Below are positions 57,589-64,000 of a DNA stretch of 64,000 nt, one piece after another. Position numbers and translations under genes: made by a program. How positions within the stretch are numbered: the first letter of the stretch is position 1; each line of letters starts with the position of its first letter. The notes under the pieces are model-generated. The model searched no databases and had not been told where the DNA came from. It worked only from the letters and a program-made list of their open reading frames with translations. The stretch comes from Actinomyces haliotis (lineage in GTDB: Bacteria > Actinomycetota > Actinomycetes > Actinomycetales > Actinomycetaceae): NCBI RefSeq assembly GCF_015355765.1, contig NZ_JACWNA010000013.1:41364-105363 (forward strand), written 5' to 3'.

Positions 57589-59373
57589 TCACTGGGGCGC
57601 CATCCCGTCGGCCTCCGACGCATCCTCCGCGAAGATCTCGCGGAAGCGGCCCTGCGTCGCGAGCAGCTCGGCGTAGCCGCCCTCCTGGACGAGGCGTCCG
57701 TCATCGAGGACGAGGATCCGATCGGTCGCCCGCAGGCTCGAGGCGCGGTGCGAGACGACGAGGGTGATCCGCTCGGCCCGGTCGCGCCCGAGATCGTCGA
57801 GGATCTCACGCTCCGTCTCTGCGTCGACGGCGCTCGTCGGCTCGTCGAGCACCCAGATCGGTGCGTCGCGCAGCGCGATGCGCGCGAGGGCGAGGCGCTG
57901 CCACTGGCCACCGGAGAGCCCGACCCCTCCGAACTGGGCACCGAGCTGTGTGCCGAGGCCCTCGGGCATGGCCTCGACGACCTCCCGCAGGCGGGCGACG
58001 TCGAGGGCCGCCCAGATCCTCGCGTCGGGGACCTCGGCCGCGGGGCTCCCCAGGCCGACGGCCTGGCGGACGGTGAGCTCGTACCGACCGAACTCCTGAG
58101 AGAGAGCGCCGAAGAGCGCCAGCCGCTCGGGTCCTGGCAGCACGTCGAGAGGCTGACCGTCGACCGTGACGGCTCCGGCGTCCGGACGCAGGACGCCCAT
58201 GAGGAGACGCACGAGCGTCGTCTTCCCCGCCCCGTTCGCGCCGACGACGCCGACCATCTCGCCCCGCCGGAGCGTCACGCTCACGCCGTCGACGGCGGGA
58301 CGGCTCCCCCGCGGATAGGTCACCGTAAGCCCCTCGCCGGTGAGGACGTCGACGCGGCCGGCGGGGGCGGCAACCGCTCCGACCGTCGCCGTCGAACCTT
58401 CCCGGCTCAGGCGAGTCTCGACGAACTCCCGGTAGACGCGGATCGCGGGCGTGGAGGAGATGACGACGCCCATCGTGTACGCGGCGTCGGAGGTGGCAGC
58501 CATCCCGGAGAGGATCGCGACGGCTCCCGCGGCCAGCGTTCCCGCCGAGGCCGCCGGGCTGGTGACGAGGAGCGCGAGTGCGCCGGCGAGCATGAGGGCG
58601 GAGACGACGCCCGCACCGGTGATCCACCACGCGCCGTCCACGAGCACTCGCACGAAGGAGTCGGCCGCGGCGCGCACCCGTCCTGCGGCGAGGTCGGCCA
58701 TCTTCCAGCCGGTGCCGAGCGCCGCGAGCTCGGAGGCGGGTCGCTCGTAGGTGAGCTGCTCGAGGTAGTACGAGGCGTAGCGGTTGTGCTCGGACGACGC
58801 CGGGAAGCCCTTCTCCTCGATGGCGGCGACCTTCGTGTAGGCGCCGAGCACGGGCAGGGAGGCGAGGGCGATGAGCAGGGCCGCAGGCACGGAGTACGGG
58901 GCGAGGGCGATGAGCAGGAAGAGCGCTGACAGGAGGGCCCGCAGGGAGTTGATGACGTAGGGCGCCTGGATGCTCACGTAGGCGCGGATCGACTCCGAGG
59001 CCGTCCGCGCCTGGGAGGCGAGCTCGGCGTCCATAAGCTCGACCGGCGTTGCGTGGGCCATGGCGTGGGCGAGGTCCGTCTCGCAGGCCTGCCGCACGCG
59101 GCGCGTGAGCACCTGGCTCGTCGTCATGGCGAGCTGGTTGACGGCGCGGTTGAGGCCGAAGACGAGAGCCGCGACGACCAGCACGGCGACGACACCACCC
59201 GTGAGCCGGCCCCCAGACCTCAGCCCGGCGTCGACGAGGCGGTCGATGAGAACCACCTGGAGGGCGGGGCCCGCGGCGTCGAGGACGACGGCGGCGAGCT
59301 GCGCGAGCACGAGGAACGGGGCGGCGCGCCACGCCAGGCGGACGGACCACCACGAGGTGCGTAGGACGTTCAT
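57589..59373 (-). CDS. ABC exporter, fused permease and ATPase
   Basis: 594 residues with six membrane helices (about 18-325) and an ATPase domain (about 345-590). Walker A VVGANGAGKTTLVRLLMG, Q-loop GALSQEFGRYELTV, signature GLSGGQWQRLALARIAL, Walker B IWVLDEPTSAVD and H-loop VVSHRASSLRATD are all present, so the ATPase looks active. Such single-polypeptide half-transporters export peptides, lipids or drugs; the substrate is unknown. The leader carries GGAGG and its -10 box TAGCCT overlaps the stop codon of the upstream deacetylase gene. Confidence 0.9.
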   Translation of the reverse strand: MNVLRTSWWSVRLAWRAAPFLVLAQLAAVVLDAAGPALQVVLIDRLVDAGLRSGGRLTGGVVAVLVVAALVFGLNRAVNQLAMTTSQVLTRRVRQACETDLAHAMAHATPVELMDAELASQARTASESIRAYVSIQAPYVINSLRALLSALFLLIALAPYSVPAALLIALASLPVLGAYTKVAAIEEKGFPASSEHNRYASYYLEQLTYERPASELAALGTGWKMADLAAGRVRAAADSFVRVLVDGAWWITGAGVVSALMLAGALALLVTSPAASAGTLAAGAVAILSGMAATSDAAYTMGVVISSTPAIRVYREFVETRLSREGSTATVGAVAAPAGRVDVLTGEGLTVTYPRGSRPAVDGVSVTLRRGEMVGVVGANGAGKTTLVRLLMGVLRPDAGAVTVDGQPLDVLPGPERLALFGALSQEFGRYELTVRQAVGLGSPAAEVPDARIWAALDVARLREVVEAMPEGLGTQLGAQFGGVGLSGGQWQRLALARIALRDAPIWVLDEPTSAVDAETEREILDDLGRDRAERITLVVSHRASSLRATDRILVLDDGRLVQEGGYAELLATQGRFREIFAEDASEADGMAPQ

Positions 59374-59415
59374 GAGGAAGCCTCCGGGGGGGAGGTCGGG
59401 ACGCCTCCACCTGCC

Positions 59416-59421
59416 AGGCTA
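59416..59421 (-). promoter_or_regulatory. -10 box of the 57589-59373 ABC gene
   Basis: TAGCCT on the minus strand, 42 bases before the ATG, giving a leader of about 36 bases with a GGAGG ribosome site. It overlaps the deacetylase stop codon. Confidence 0.5.
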
Positions 59422-60336
59422 GACCGCAGCGCCAGCGTGCGCGGCGCTCGCGCGCACTCGCTCGTCCGCGGCGAGGAGCTGGGAGCCGGTGACGAAGCGC
59501 AGTCCCTCGGCCTTGAGGGCGGCGATCGACCGGCCGAGCGCCTGGAAGATCGCGGCGTTCGGCTGACTGCGGCCGTCGTGGCACAGGACGACGGCGCCGG
59601 CACGCACGGTGCCGGCCAGCGCGGCGGCGTCGGCGGCGCTCGGTGCGTGACGGCTCCACAGGAGGACGTCGAGCCCGAGCTCACCGGCCACCATGAGCGC
59701 GGGCGCGTCGATCCGGCCGTAGGGCGGGCGCCAGAGCGTCGGCGTCGGGGCTCCGGCGTGCTCGATGGCGCTCACCGTCCGGCGCACGGACCCGCGCAGC
59801 TCGTCAGCGTCGACTCCGTACACGTCGGTGTGCTCCCAGTTGTGGACACCGACCTCGTGCCCGGCGGCGACCTCGCTCCGCACGAGCTCGGGATTCACGG
59901 CGACCGCCGAGCCGAGGACGAAGAAGGTCGCGGGCACGTCGACGGCGTCGAGCATCCGCAGCGCCATCGGGGTCCAGCGCCGGTCCGGGCCGTCGTCGAA
60001 GGTGACGGCGGCGAGACCGGTGGACGGGTCCGCCTGGAAGAGCACACAGGCACCCAGGTGGCCGAGCCCCGTTGGCTGCGGTGCGACGCGTGCCGTGGGT
60101 GACAGGTGTGTGTCGAGGTGGTGGACCGTCTCAGCGCCCGCTCCCCCGCCGACGACGAGTCCGGCCGCCGCGAGGGCTGCTCCGGCGAGGCCGTTCCGGA
60201 GCACGGAGCGCCGCCCCGTGAGCGCCGACGCTCCTCCGTCGCTGGGGCCAGGAACGTCAACGACGCCGACCGGCTCTGGGACGCCGTCGACCGAGGAGGC
60301 GCCGACGGTGAGGTCGGCAGACTGGGACTCGTGCAC
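59419..60336 (-). CDS. Exported polysaccharide deacetylase (NodB domain)
   Basis: 305 residues. A twin-arginine signal-like segment lies internally (GRRSVLRNGLAGAALAAAGLVV, about 41-62). The catalytic NodB domain (about 100-290) has TFDDGPD with Asp114 and Asp115, the metal histidines in HNWEH (165 and 169), RPPYG (203-207) and the final LCHDG. It probably removes acetyl groups from cell-wall peptidoglycan or surface polysaccharide outside the membrane. The GTG start has TAGCCT six bases upstream, implying a leaderless mRNA; the long polar N-terminus before the signal is unusual. Confidence 0.85.
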   Translation of the reverse strand: MHESQSADLTVGASSVDGVPEPVGVVDVPGPSDGGASALTGRRSVLRNGLAGAALAAAGLVVGGGAGAETVHHLDTHLSPTARVAPQPTGLGHLGACVLFQADPSTGLAAVTFDDGPDRRWTPMALRMLDAVDVPATFFVLGSAVAVNPELVRSEVAAGHEVGVHNWEHTDVYGVDADELRGSVRRTVSAIEHAGAPTPTLWRPPYGRIDAPALMVAGELGLDVLLWSRHAPSAADAAALAGTVRAGAVVLCHDGRSQPNAAIFQALGRSIAALKAEGLRFVTGSQLLAADERVRASAAHAGAAV

Positions 60337-60342
60337 ACCCCC

Positions 60343-60348
60343 AGGCTA
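60343..60348 (-). promoter_or_regulatory. -10 box of the deacetylase gene (leaderless)
   Basis: TAGCCT on the minus strand, six bases before the GTG. Confidence 0.55.
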
Positions 60349-60403
60349 GGAAGCGCGCCGTGCCGCGGGATCCTCCCTGAGACGGATCACGGTCCCGGTC
60401 CTC

Positions 60404-61338
60404 CTACGACTCGGGCAGGTGACGCCCCTCGTGCACACGGCCGACGAGCAGGTAGCTCGCCCAGGCGCCGACGACGCCGACCACCATGACCGCGACCATC
60501 GGCACGGCCGTGCTGGATCCACCCGAGGAGGCCAACGGCACCGAGGCGCCATTCGCGACGGCCTGAGCAACGCCGAGGAAGGCGCTCGCGACACCCGCCA
60601 CGTGCACCACCTCGGACAGCGCCATCGCGGAGGAGTTGCCGAAGACGAAGGCGTGGGAACCCATGACGAGGACGAAGCCGAGGCACAGCGGCACGAGCGC
60701 GACGTCGAGCGCGAGCACGCTCACGGTCACGACGGCGGCGCCGACGGCGGAGCCGGTGAGCCCGACCGCCATGAGGGAGCGCGGCCGGTGGTGGCGGACC
60801 AGCCGCGCGTTGAGCACGCTGAGCAGCATCTGGCAGCCCGCCGTCGCACCGAAGAAGAGCGAGTACGCGAGGGGGCTCAGGCCCTTGATCCCCTGGAGGA
60901 CGAAGGACGAGGAGGAGATGTAGGCGAACATCGCGAAGCCGGAGAAGGCGCTCGTGAGCATGTAGCCGAGGTAGGCGCGCTCGCCGCCCCGCCGCCGAAG
61001 CCCTGGAGGACGCGCCCGAGCATGAGGACGCCGATGCTCGGCGCGAAGGCGCACACGAGGGCGCCGAGGGTGCACACGAGACCACCGAGGATCATCGGGC
61101 CGCGCCGTCCGCGCTGGTCGGACACCGCCCCTCCGACGAGCTGCCCGAGCGCCATACCGATGAAGAAGGCGGTGAGGGTGAGGCCCACGGCGCTCGCCGA
61201 GGTCCGCAGGTCAGCGGTCACCTGTGGGAAGGCCGGTGAGTACATGTCCGTGGCGAAGGGCGGTACGGCGTTCTGCACGGCGAGGGCGACGATGAGCCCG
61301 GCGGTGACGACAGGCTCGGGACGGCGGCGGAGGCTCAC
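60404..61338 (-). pseudogene. Bcr/CflA-type MFS drug exporter with internal deletion and frameshift
   Basis: GTG 61338 follows AGGAGA and begins a normal Bcr/CflA protein (TDMYSPAFPQVTADLRTS, LTLTAFFIGMALGQLVGGAVSDQRGRRG). At about 60990, after LGRVLQGFGGG, the frame shifts and coding continues as GERAYLGYMLTSAFSGFAMFAYIS to the end of the usual C-terminal helices. The two parts add up to about 310 residues against roughly 400 for the family; helices 4-6 are missing. The transporter cannot be functional as read. Confidence 0.8.
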
Positions 61339-61425
61339 TGTTCTCCTGTCGGGACGGGGTGGTGGGAGGCGGGGGCCACGTGACGAGTGCGCCGACCGAG
61401 CCGGGCGGGCCACGGCCCGCTGCGC

Positions 61426-62532
61426 TCAGCGGGCGCCGGTGGGGACAGCGCCGACGGCCCGGCCGCCCTGGAGGACGACGAGCCAGCGTGAGACGGCTCG
61501 GGCGCGGCGCATCGCCTCGGCCGCGGCCTCGCCCTGCGTCGCGGCACTCACGGCGGCCTGCGGCAGGACGGTGCACACGGCGCCGGCGCTGACCGCCGAC
61601 TCGTCGAGGGAGCCGAGCTCACCGAGACCGGCCTCGTCGACGGTGCCGAGGAGGCGCTCGCCGTCGACGACGAGGACGAGGGCGGCCCCGCCGTCGAGCC
61701 GCTCCCGGACGGCAGTGAGCGGGGCGGCCGAGGGGAGCACCGCGACGGGCCGCATGAGGGTCGTGAGGTCGAGGCGGCGCGCAGCGCGCGACCCGCTTCC
61801 GAGCCCGAGCACCCGCCAGGAGGTCTGCGCGATGGGCCAAGCGACCATGACCGCGAGGATGAGGCCGAAGCCGTCGGGCCGCTGCCCGGAGACGACGAGC
61901 GGCTCGAGCACCCAGCGCCAGGCGACGGCGATGACGACGAGCAGTCCTCCGACCGCGGCGGTGCGCCGCCCCCAGTCGGCCCGGCCGGTCACCTGCTCGA
62001 CGAGCGCGGCGAGGGCGTGGCCGCCGTCGAGCGGAAGACCGGGCAGGGCGTTGAAGACGGCGAGCGCGAGGTTGACCCAGCCGACCGCCCACACCGTGAA
62101 GGCCGCCTCGTACGGCATCGTGGCGGAGGAGTCGAGGAGCTGTTGGAGCAGGAACCAGAGCAGGAGGTTCGTCGCGGGGCCGGCGAGCGAGGTGATGACG
62201 TCCTTCCAGGGCCGCCACGCGCGCGCCTCCCCGAAGGTGGTCTGGCCGCCCCAGAGGTAGAGCTCGTAGCGGACGGGCCGGCGCCCCAGGGCCGTTCCTG
62301 CCAGGCCGTGCGCGAGCTCGTGGAGCATGACGCTCGCGGCGACGCCGAGCACCGTGCCGAGCACGACGATCAGGATGGTGACCATCCCGGCGCCGATGAG
62401 GCTGGAGCGGACGAGAGGGAACCAGCTCGCGGCGATGATGAGGCCCAGGACGGCGGACGTGGGCGCGACGACGACGGGAGCCCCGCCGATCCTCCCCAGG
62501 ACCCAGCCCTGCTGCGCGTTCCTCGATGGCAT
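61426..62532 (-). CDS. Site-2 protease family (M50) intramembrane metalloprotease
   Basis: 368 residues. Zinc motif HELAHG (His71, Glu72, His75), second ligand region NALPGLPLDGGHA with Asp169, and six helices over residues about 20-235. The C-terminal 120 residues form two degenerate CBS-like repeats, as in SpoIVFB-like S2P proteins. It would cleave membrane-bound regulators within the bilayer. The ATG has TAGGCT six bases upstream. Divergent from the RecB-like gene; this pair commonly accompanies trmI and the Pup cluster in actinobacteria, so the 50.2-61.4 kb block looks inserted between them. Confidence 0.9.
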   Translation of the reverse strand: MPSRNAQQGWVLGRIGGAPVVVAPTSAVLGLIIAASWFPLVRSSLIGAGMVTILIVVLGTVLGVAASVMLHELAHGLAGTALGRRPVRYELYLWGGQTTFGEARAWRPWKDVITSLAGPATNLLLWFLLQQLLDSSATMPYEAAFTVWAVGWVNLALAVFNALPGLPLDGGHALAALVEQVTGRADWGRRTAAVGGLLVVIAVAWRWVLEPLVVSGQRPDGFGLILAVMVAWPIAQTSWRVLGLGSGSRAARRLDLTTLMRPVAVLPSAAPLTAVRERLDGGAALVLVVDGERLLGTVDEAGLGELGSLDESAVSAGAVCTVLPQAAVSAATQGEAAAEAMRRARAVSRWLVVLQGGRAVGAVPTGAR

Positions 62533-62538
62533 GCGGGG

Positions 62539-62544
62539 AGCCTA
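62539..62544 (-). promoter_or_regulatory. -10 box of the M50 protease gene (leaderless)
   Basis: TAGGCT on the minus strand, six bases before the ATG. Confidence 0.6.
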
Positions 62545-62621
62545 TCCGGCGCCGCTGTCCGTCCCCTGTGCCGGGGCGCCTCCCCTGTGGAGACCTTCGG
62601 CACGGTGTCGTACCCCCGCGA

Positions 62622-62627
62622 TAGGTT
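62622..62627 (+). promoter_or_regulatory. -10 box of the RecB-like nuclease gene (leaderless)
   Basis: TAGGTT, seven bases before the GTG start. Confidence 0.55.
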
Positions 62628-62634
62628 CCGGCAC

Positions 62635-63531
62635 GTGAGTGAGAACGAGACCATCCGGCCCACCGGCCCCGGCGCGAGCACGCCACGTCGCAAGGGCTCG
62701 CGCAAGCGGGCGGCGCTCTCGCCGTCGCGCGCGAAGGACTTCCAGCAGTGCCCGCTGCTCTTCCGGCTGCGCACCGTGGACCACCTGCCGGAGCCGGGCT
62801 CCCTCGCCACGCACAAGGGAACGATCGTCCACGGTGTCCTCGAGCGCCTCTACGACCTACCGGCGCGCGAGCGGACGAGGGAGGCCGCTATCGCGATGCT
62901 CCCCGCCCAGTGGGAGGCGCACCAGGCCAAGAGCCCGGAGGTGCTCACACTGTTCGAGGACGAGTCCCGCATCGAGCCCTGGCTTGACGAGGCCCGCGAG
63001 CTCATCAAGGCGTACTTCCAGATGGAGAACCCCATGCGCCTCGAGCCCGCCGAGCGCGAGCTCTTCGTGCAGACGGAGACGGCCGGCGGGCTGCTCCTGC
63101 GCGGCTTCGTGGACCGCCTCGACGTCGCTCCGGACGGCGCGATGCGGGTCGTCGACTACAAGACGGGGCGGTCGCCGAGCCCTCGCTTCGTCGAGGACGC
63201 CCTGTTCCAGATGCGCTTCTACGGGCTGGTCCTGTGGCGCCTGCGCGGCGAGGCTCCGCGCCGTCTCCAGCTCGTCTACCTCAAGGACGGTCGCACGCTC
63301 ACGCACGACCCGCGCCTGCCCGAGCTCGAGACCGTGGAGACGAAGCTCGAGCGGATCTGGGACGAGGTGGAGGACTGCGCGGCCTCTGGTGACTTCGCGC
63401 CGCACCGCACGCGCCTGTGCGACTGGTGCGCCTTCCAGGCGCAGTGCCCCATCTTCGGCGGCACGACGCCGGAGATCCCGGCCGACGGGCTCGAGCAGCT
63501 CCTCACGGCCCGTCAGACGCCGACGGCGTAG
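62635..63531 (+). CDS. RecB-family exonuclease with Fe-S cluster motif
   Basis: 298-residue PD-(D/E)XK nuclease (Cas4/AddB-like). The nuclease core is LRGFVDRLDV...MRVVDYKTGRSPS, with Asp and Lys of the motif, preceded by HKGTIVHGVLERLY with the helical His. Four cysteines suit a 4Fe-4S cluster: one near the N-terminus (DFQQCP, residue 39) and three at the end (LCDWCAFQAQC). GTG 62635 is chosen because of its -10 box; the longer open frame covers the divergent M50 gene. Likely role in DNA repair or processing; the exact substrate is unknown. Confidence 0.9.
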   Translation: MSENETIRPTGPGASTPRRKGSRKRAALSPSRAKDFQQCPLLFRLRTVDHLPEPGSLATHKGTIVHGVLERLYDLPARERTREAAIAMLPAQWEAHQAKSPEVLTLFEDESRIEPWLDEARELIKAYFQMENPMRLEPAERELFVQTETAGGLLLRGFVDRLDVAPDGAMRVVDYKTGRSPSPRFVEDALFQMRFYGLVLWRLRGEAPRRLQLVYLKDGRTLTHDPRLPELETVETKLERIWDEVEDCAASGDFAPHRTRLCDWCAFQAQCPIFGGTTPEIPADGLEQLLTARQTPTA

Positions 63532-63765
63532 GGACGCAGGACCGGCCGCCTCGCTGGTCGCGCAGCGCGCATCCCCCGGGCAGGAGCGCGATCCCGCGGC
63601 CGATGCCCACGCCGACGTCAACGGCGAGGTCGTGAGGCTCGTCTCACCGCGAGAGCGCCTCTCGCCACCGCCAACCGGTCACGGTTAGGTTACGAGCACC
63701 CAGCGGCTCACGAGCCGCACAGCTGACGGCAGCACCGCCGTCGCCCCCACCACGGAGAGCACCTC
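63532..63765 (+). other. Intergenic region after the RecB-like gene
   Basis: No gene recognised. A TAGGTT -10-like box at 63686-63691 could start a transcript covering the short ORF downstream. Confidence 0.4.
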
Positions 63766-63852
63766 ATGACCTCGTACCAGGCCGGCACCGCCACGCAGCG
63801 CGCACCGCGCGGAGCGTGTCGCTGTATGCGCCGCCTGGTCCGGGCGATCTGA
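63766..63852 (+). CDS. Possible 28-residue leader peptide
   Basis: Short ORF with a GGAGAG ribosome site seven bases before the ATG and a TAGGTT box 75 bases upstream. The peptide is basic and has two cysteines close together (GACRCMRRLVRAI). A compact hairpin follows 30 bases after the stop. Position and layout suggest a regulatory leader (cysteine- or arginine-sensitive attenuation) for a gene beyond the window edge. The evidence is the arrangement alone. Confidence 0.35.
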   Translation: MTSYQAGTATQRAPRGACRCMRRLVRAI

Positions 63853-63883
63853 GGCGGAGCGAGACAGAGCAGCTCCCCCCCCC

Positions 63884-63927
63884 GGACGTCGGCGTCGACC
63901 CGCACGGGTCGACGACGCCGCACGTCC
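63884..63927 (+). promoter_or_regulatory. Hairpin after the putative leader peptide
   Basis: Ten-bp core stem (63893-63902 with 63905-63914) with outer pairing GGACGT (63884-63889) to ACGTCC (63922-63927). It could be an attenuator or a terminator. Confidence 0.4.
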
Positions 63928-64000
63928 ACGCCCGGCCAGGCGAATCCCCACCCCACCCCGTTCGCGCCGGGGAGGGGCGGGGCCCGCCGGCGGCGCGCCC

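Overview
High-GC actinobacterial chromosome. Codon bias toward G/C-ending codons, a Pup/Dop/PafA/ARC pupylation cluster, an ANTAR regulator of the PdtaR type next to pyk, and the order polA-rpsA-coaE-uvrB-terC-uvrA-uvrC all point to Actinobacteria. The absence of 20S proteasome genes from the Pup cluster and the general gene content fit Actinomycetaceae (Actinomyces or Schaalia-like). That family assignment is an inference, not a match.

Layout. 1-4.7 kb: 5' end of uvrC, a shortened HAD phosphatase, an ArsR-like regulator, four tRNAs, and a UDPGP-family uridylyltransferase. 4.7-21.5 kb: the nucleotide-excision-repair and S1 block (uvrA, uvrB, a pyroglutamyl-peptidase/dephospho-CoA-kinase fusion, rpsA). 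It is interrupted by two inserts. One is a less GC-rich operon (7.95-11.3 kb) encoding a small secreted two-cysteine protein and a MacB-like ABC transporter. The other is a manganese-homeostasis operon (11.4-16.25 kb) of two TerC paralogues and a CtpE-like P-type ATPase, headed by a yybP-ykoY riboswitch. 21.8-34 kb: polA, a hotdog thioesterase, the ANTAR regulator, an unusual tRNA-Leu(CAA), pyk, gltD and gltB. 34-42.3 kb: lgt, a catalytically degraded trpC, an OPT-family transporter, hisI, hisF, and a three-gene plus-strand redox cluster. 42.3-50.2 kb: FKBP-like membrane protein, pafA, pup, dop, ARC ATPase, trmI. 50.2-61.4 kb: a decaying accessory region with acetyltransferases, ABC exporters, a deacetylase and an MFS pump; four of its genes are broken by nonsense codons or deletions with frameshifts. 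61.4-64 kb: site-2 protease and RecB-type nuclease, then a short peptide ORF with a downstream hairpin.

How the genes work together. uvrA, uvrB, uvrC and polA cover nucleotide excision repair. The riboswitch operon should protect the cell from excess Mn2+. GltBD makes glutamate; HisI and HisF are histidine steps. Pup is made already ending in Glu, PafA attaches it, Dop removes it, and ARC unfolds tagged proteins, apparently without a docked proteasome.

Regulation. At least fifteen genes carry a TANNNT-type -10 box 6-8 nt upstream of the start codon, the arrangement expected for leaderless mRNAs. Rho-independent terminators are GC-rich perfect hairpins without U tracts.
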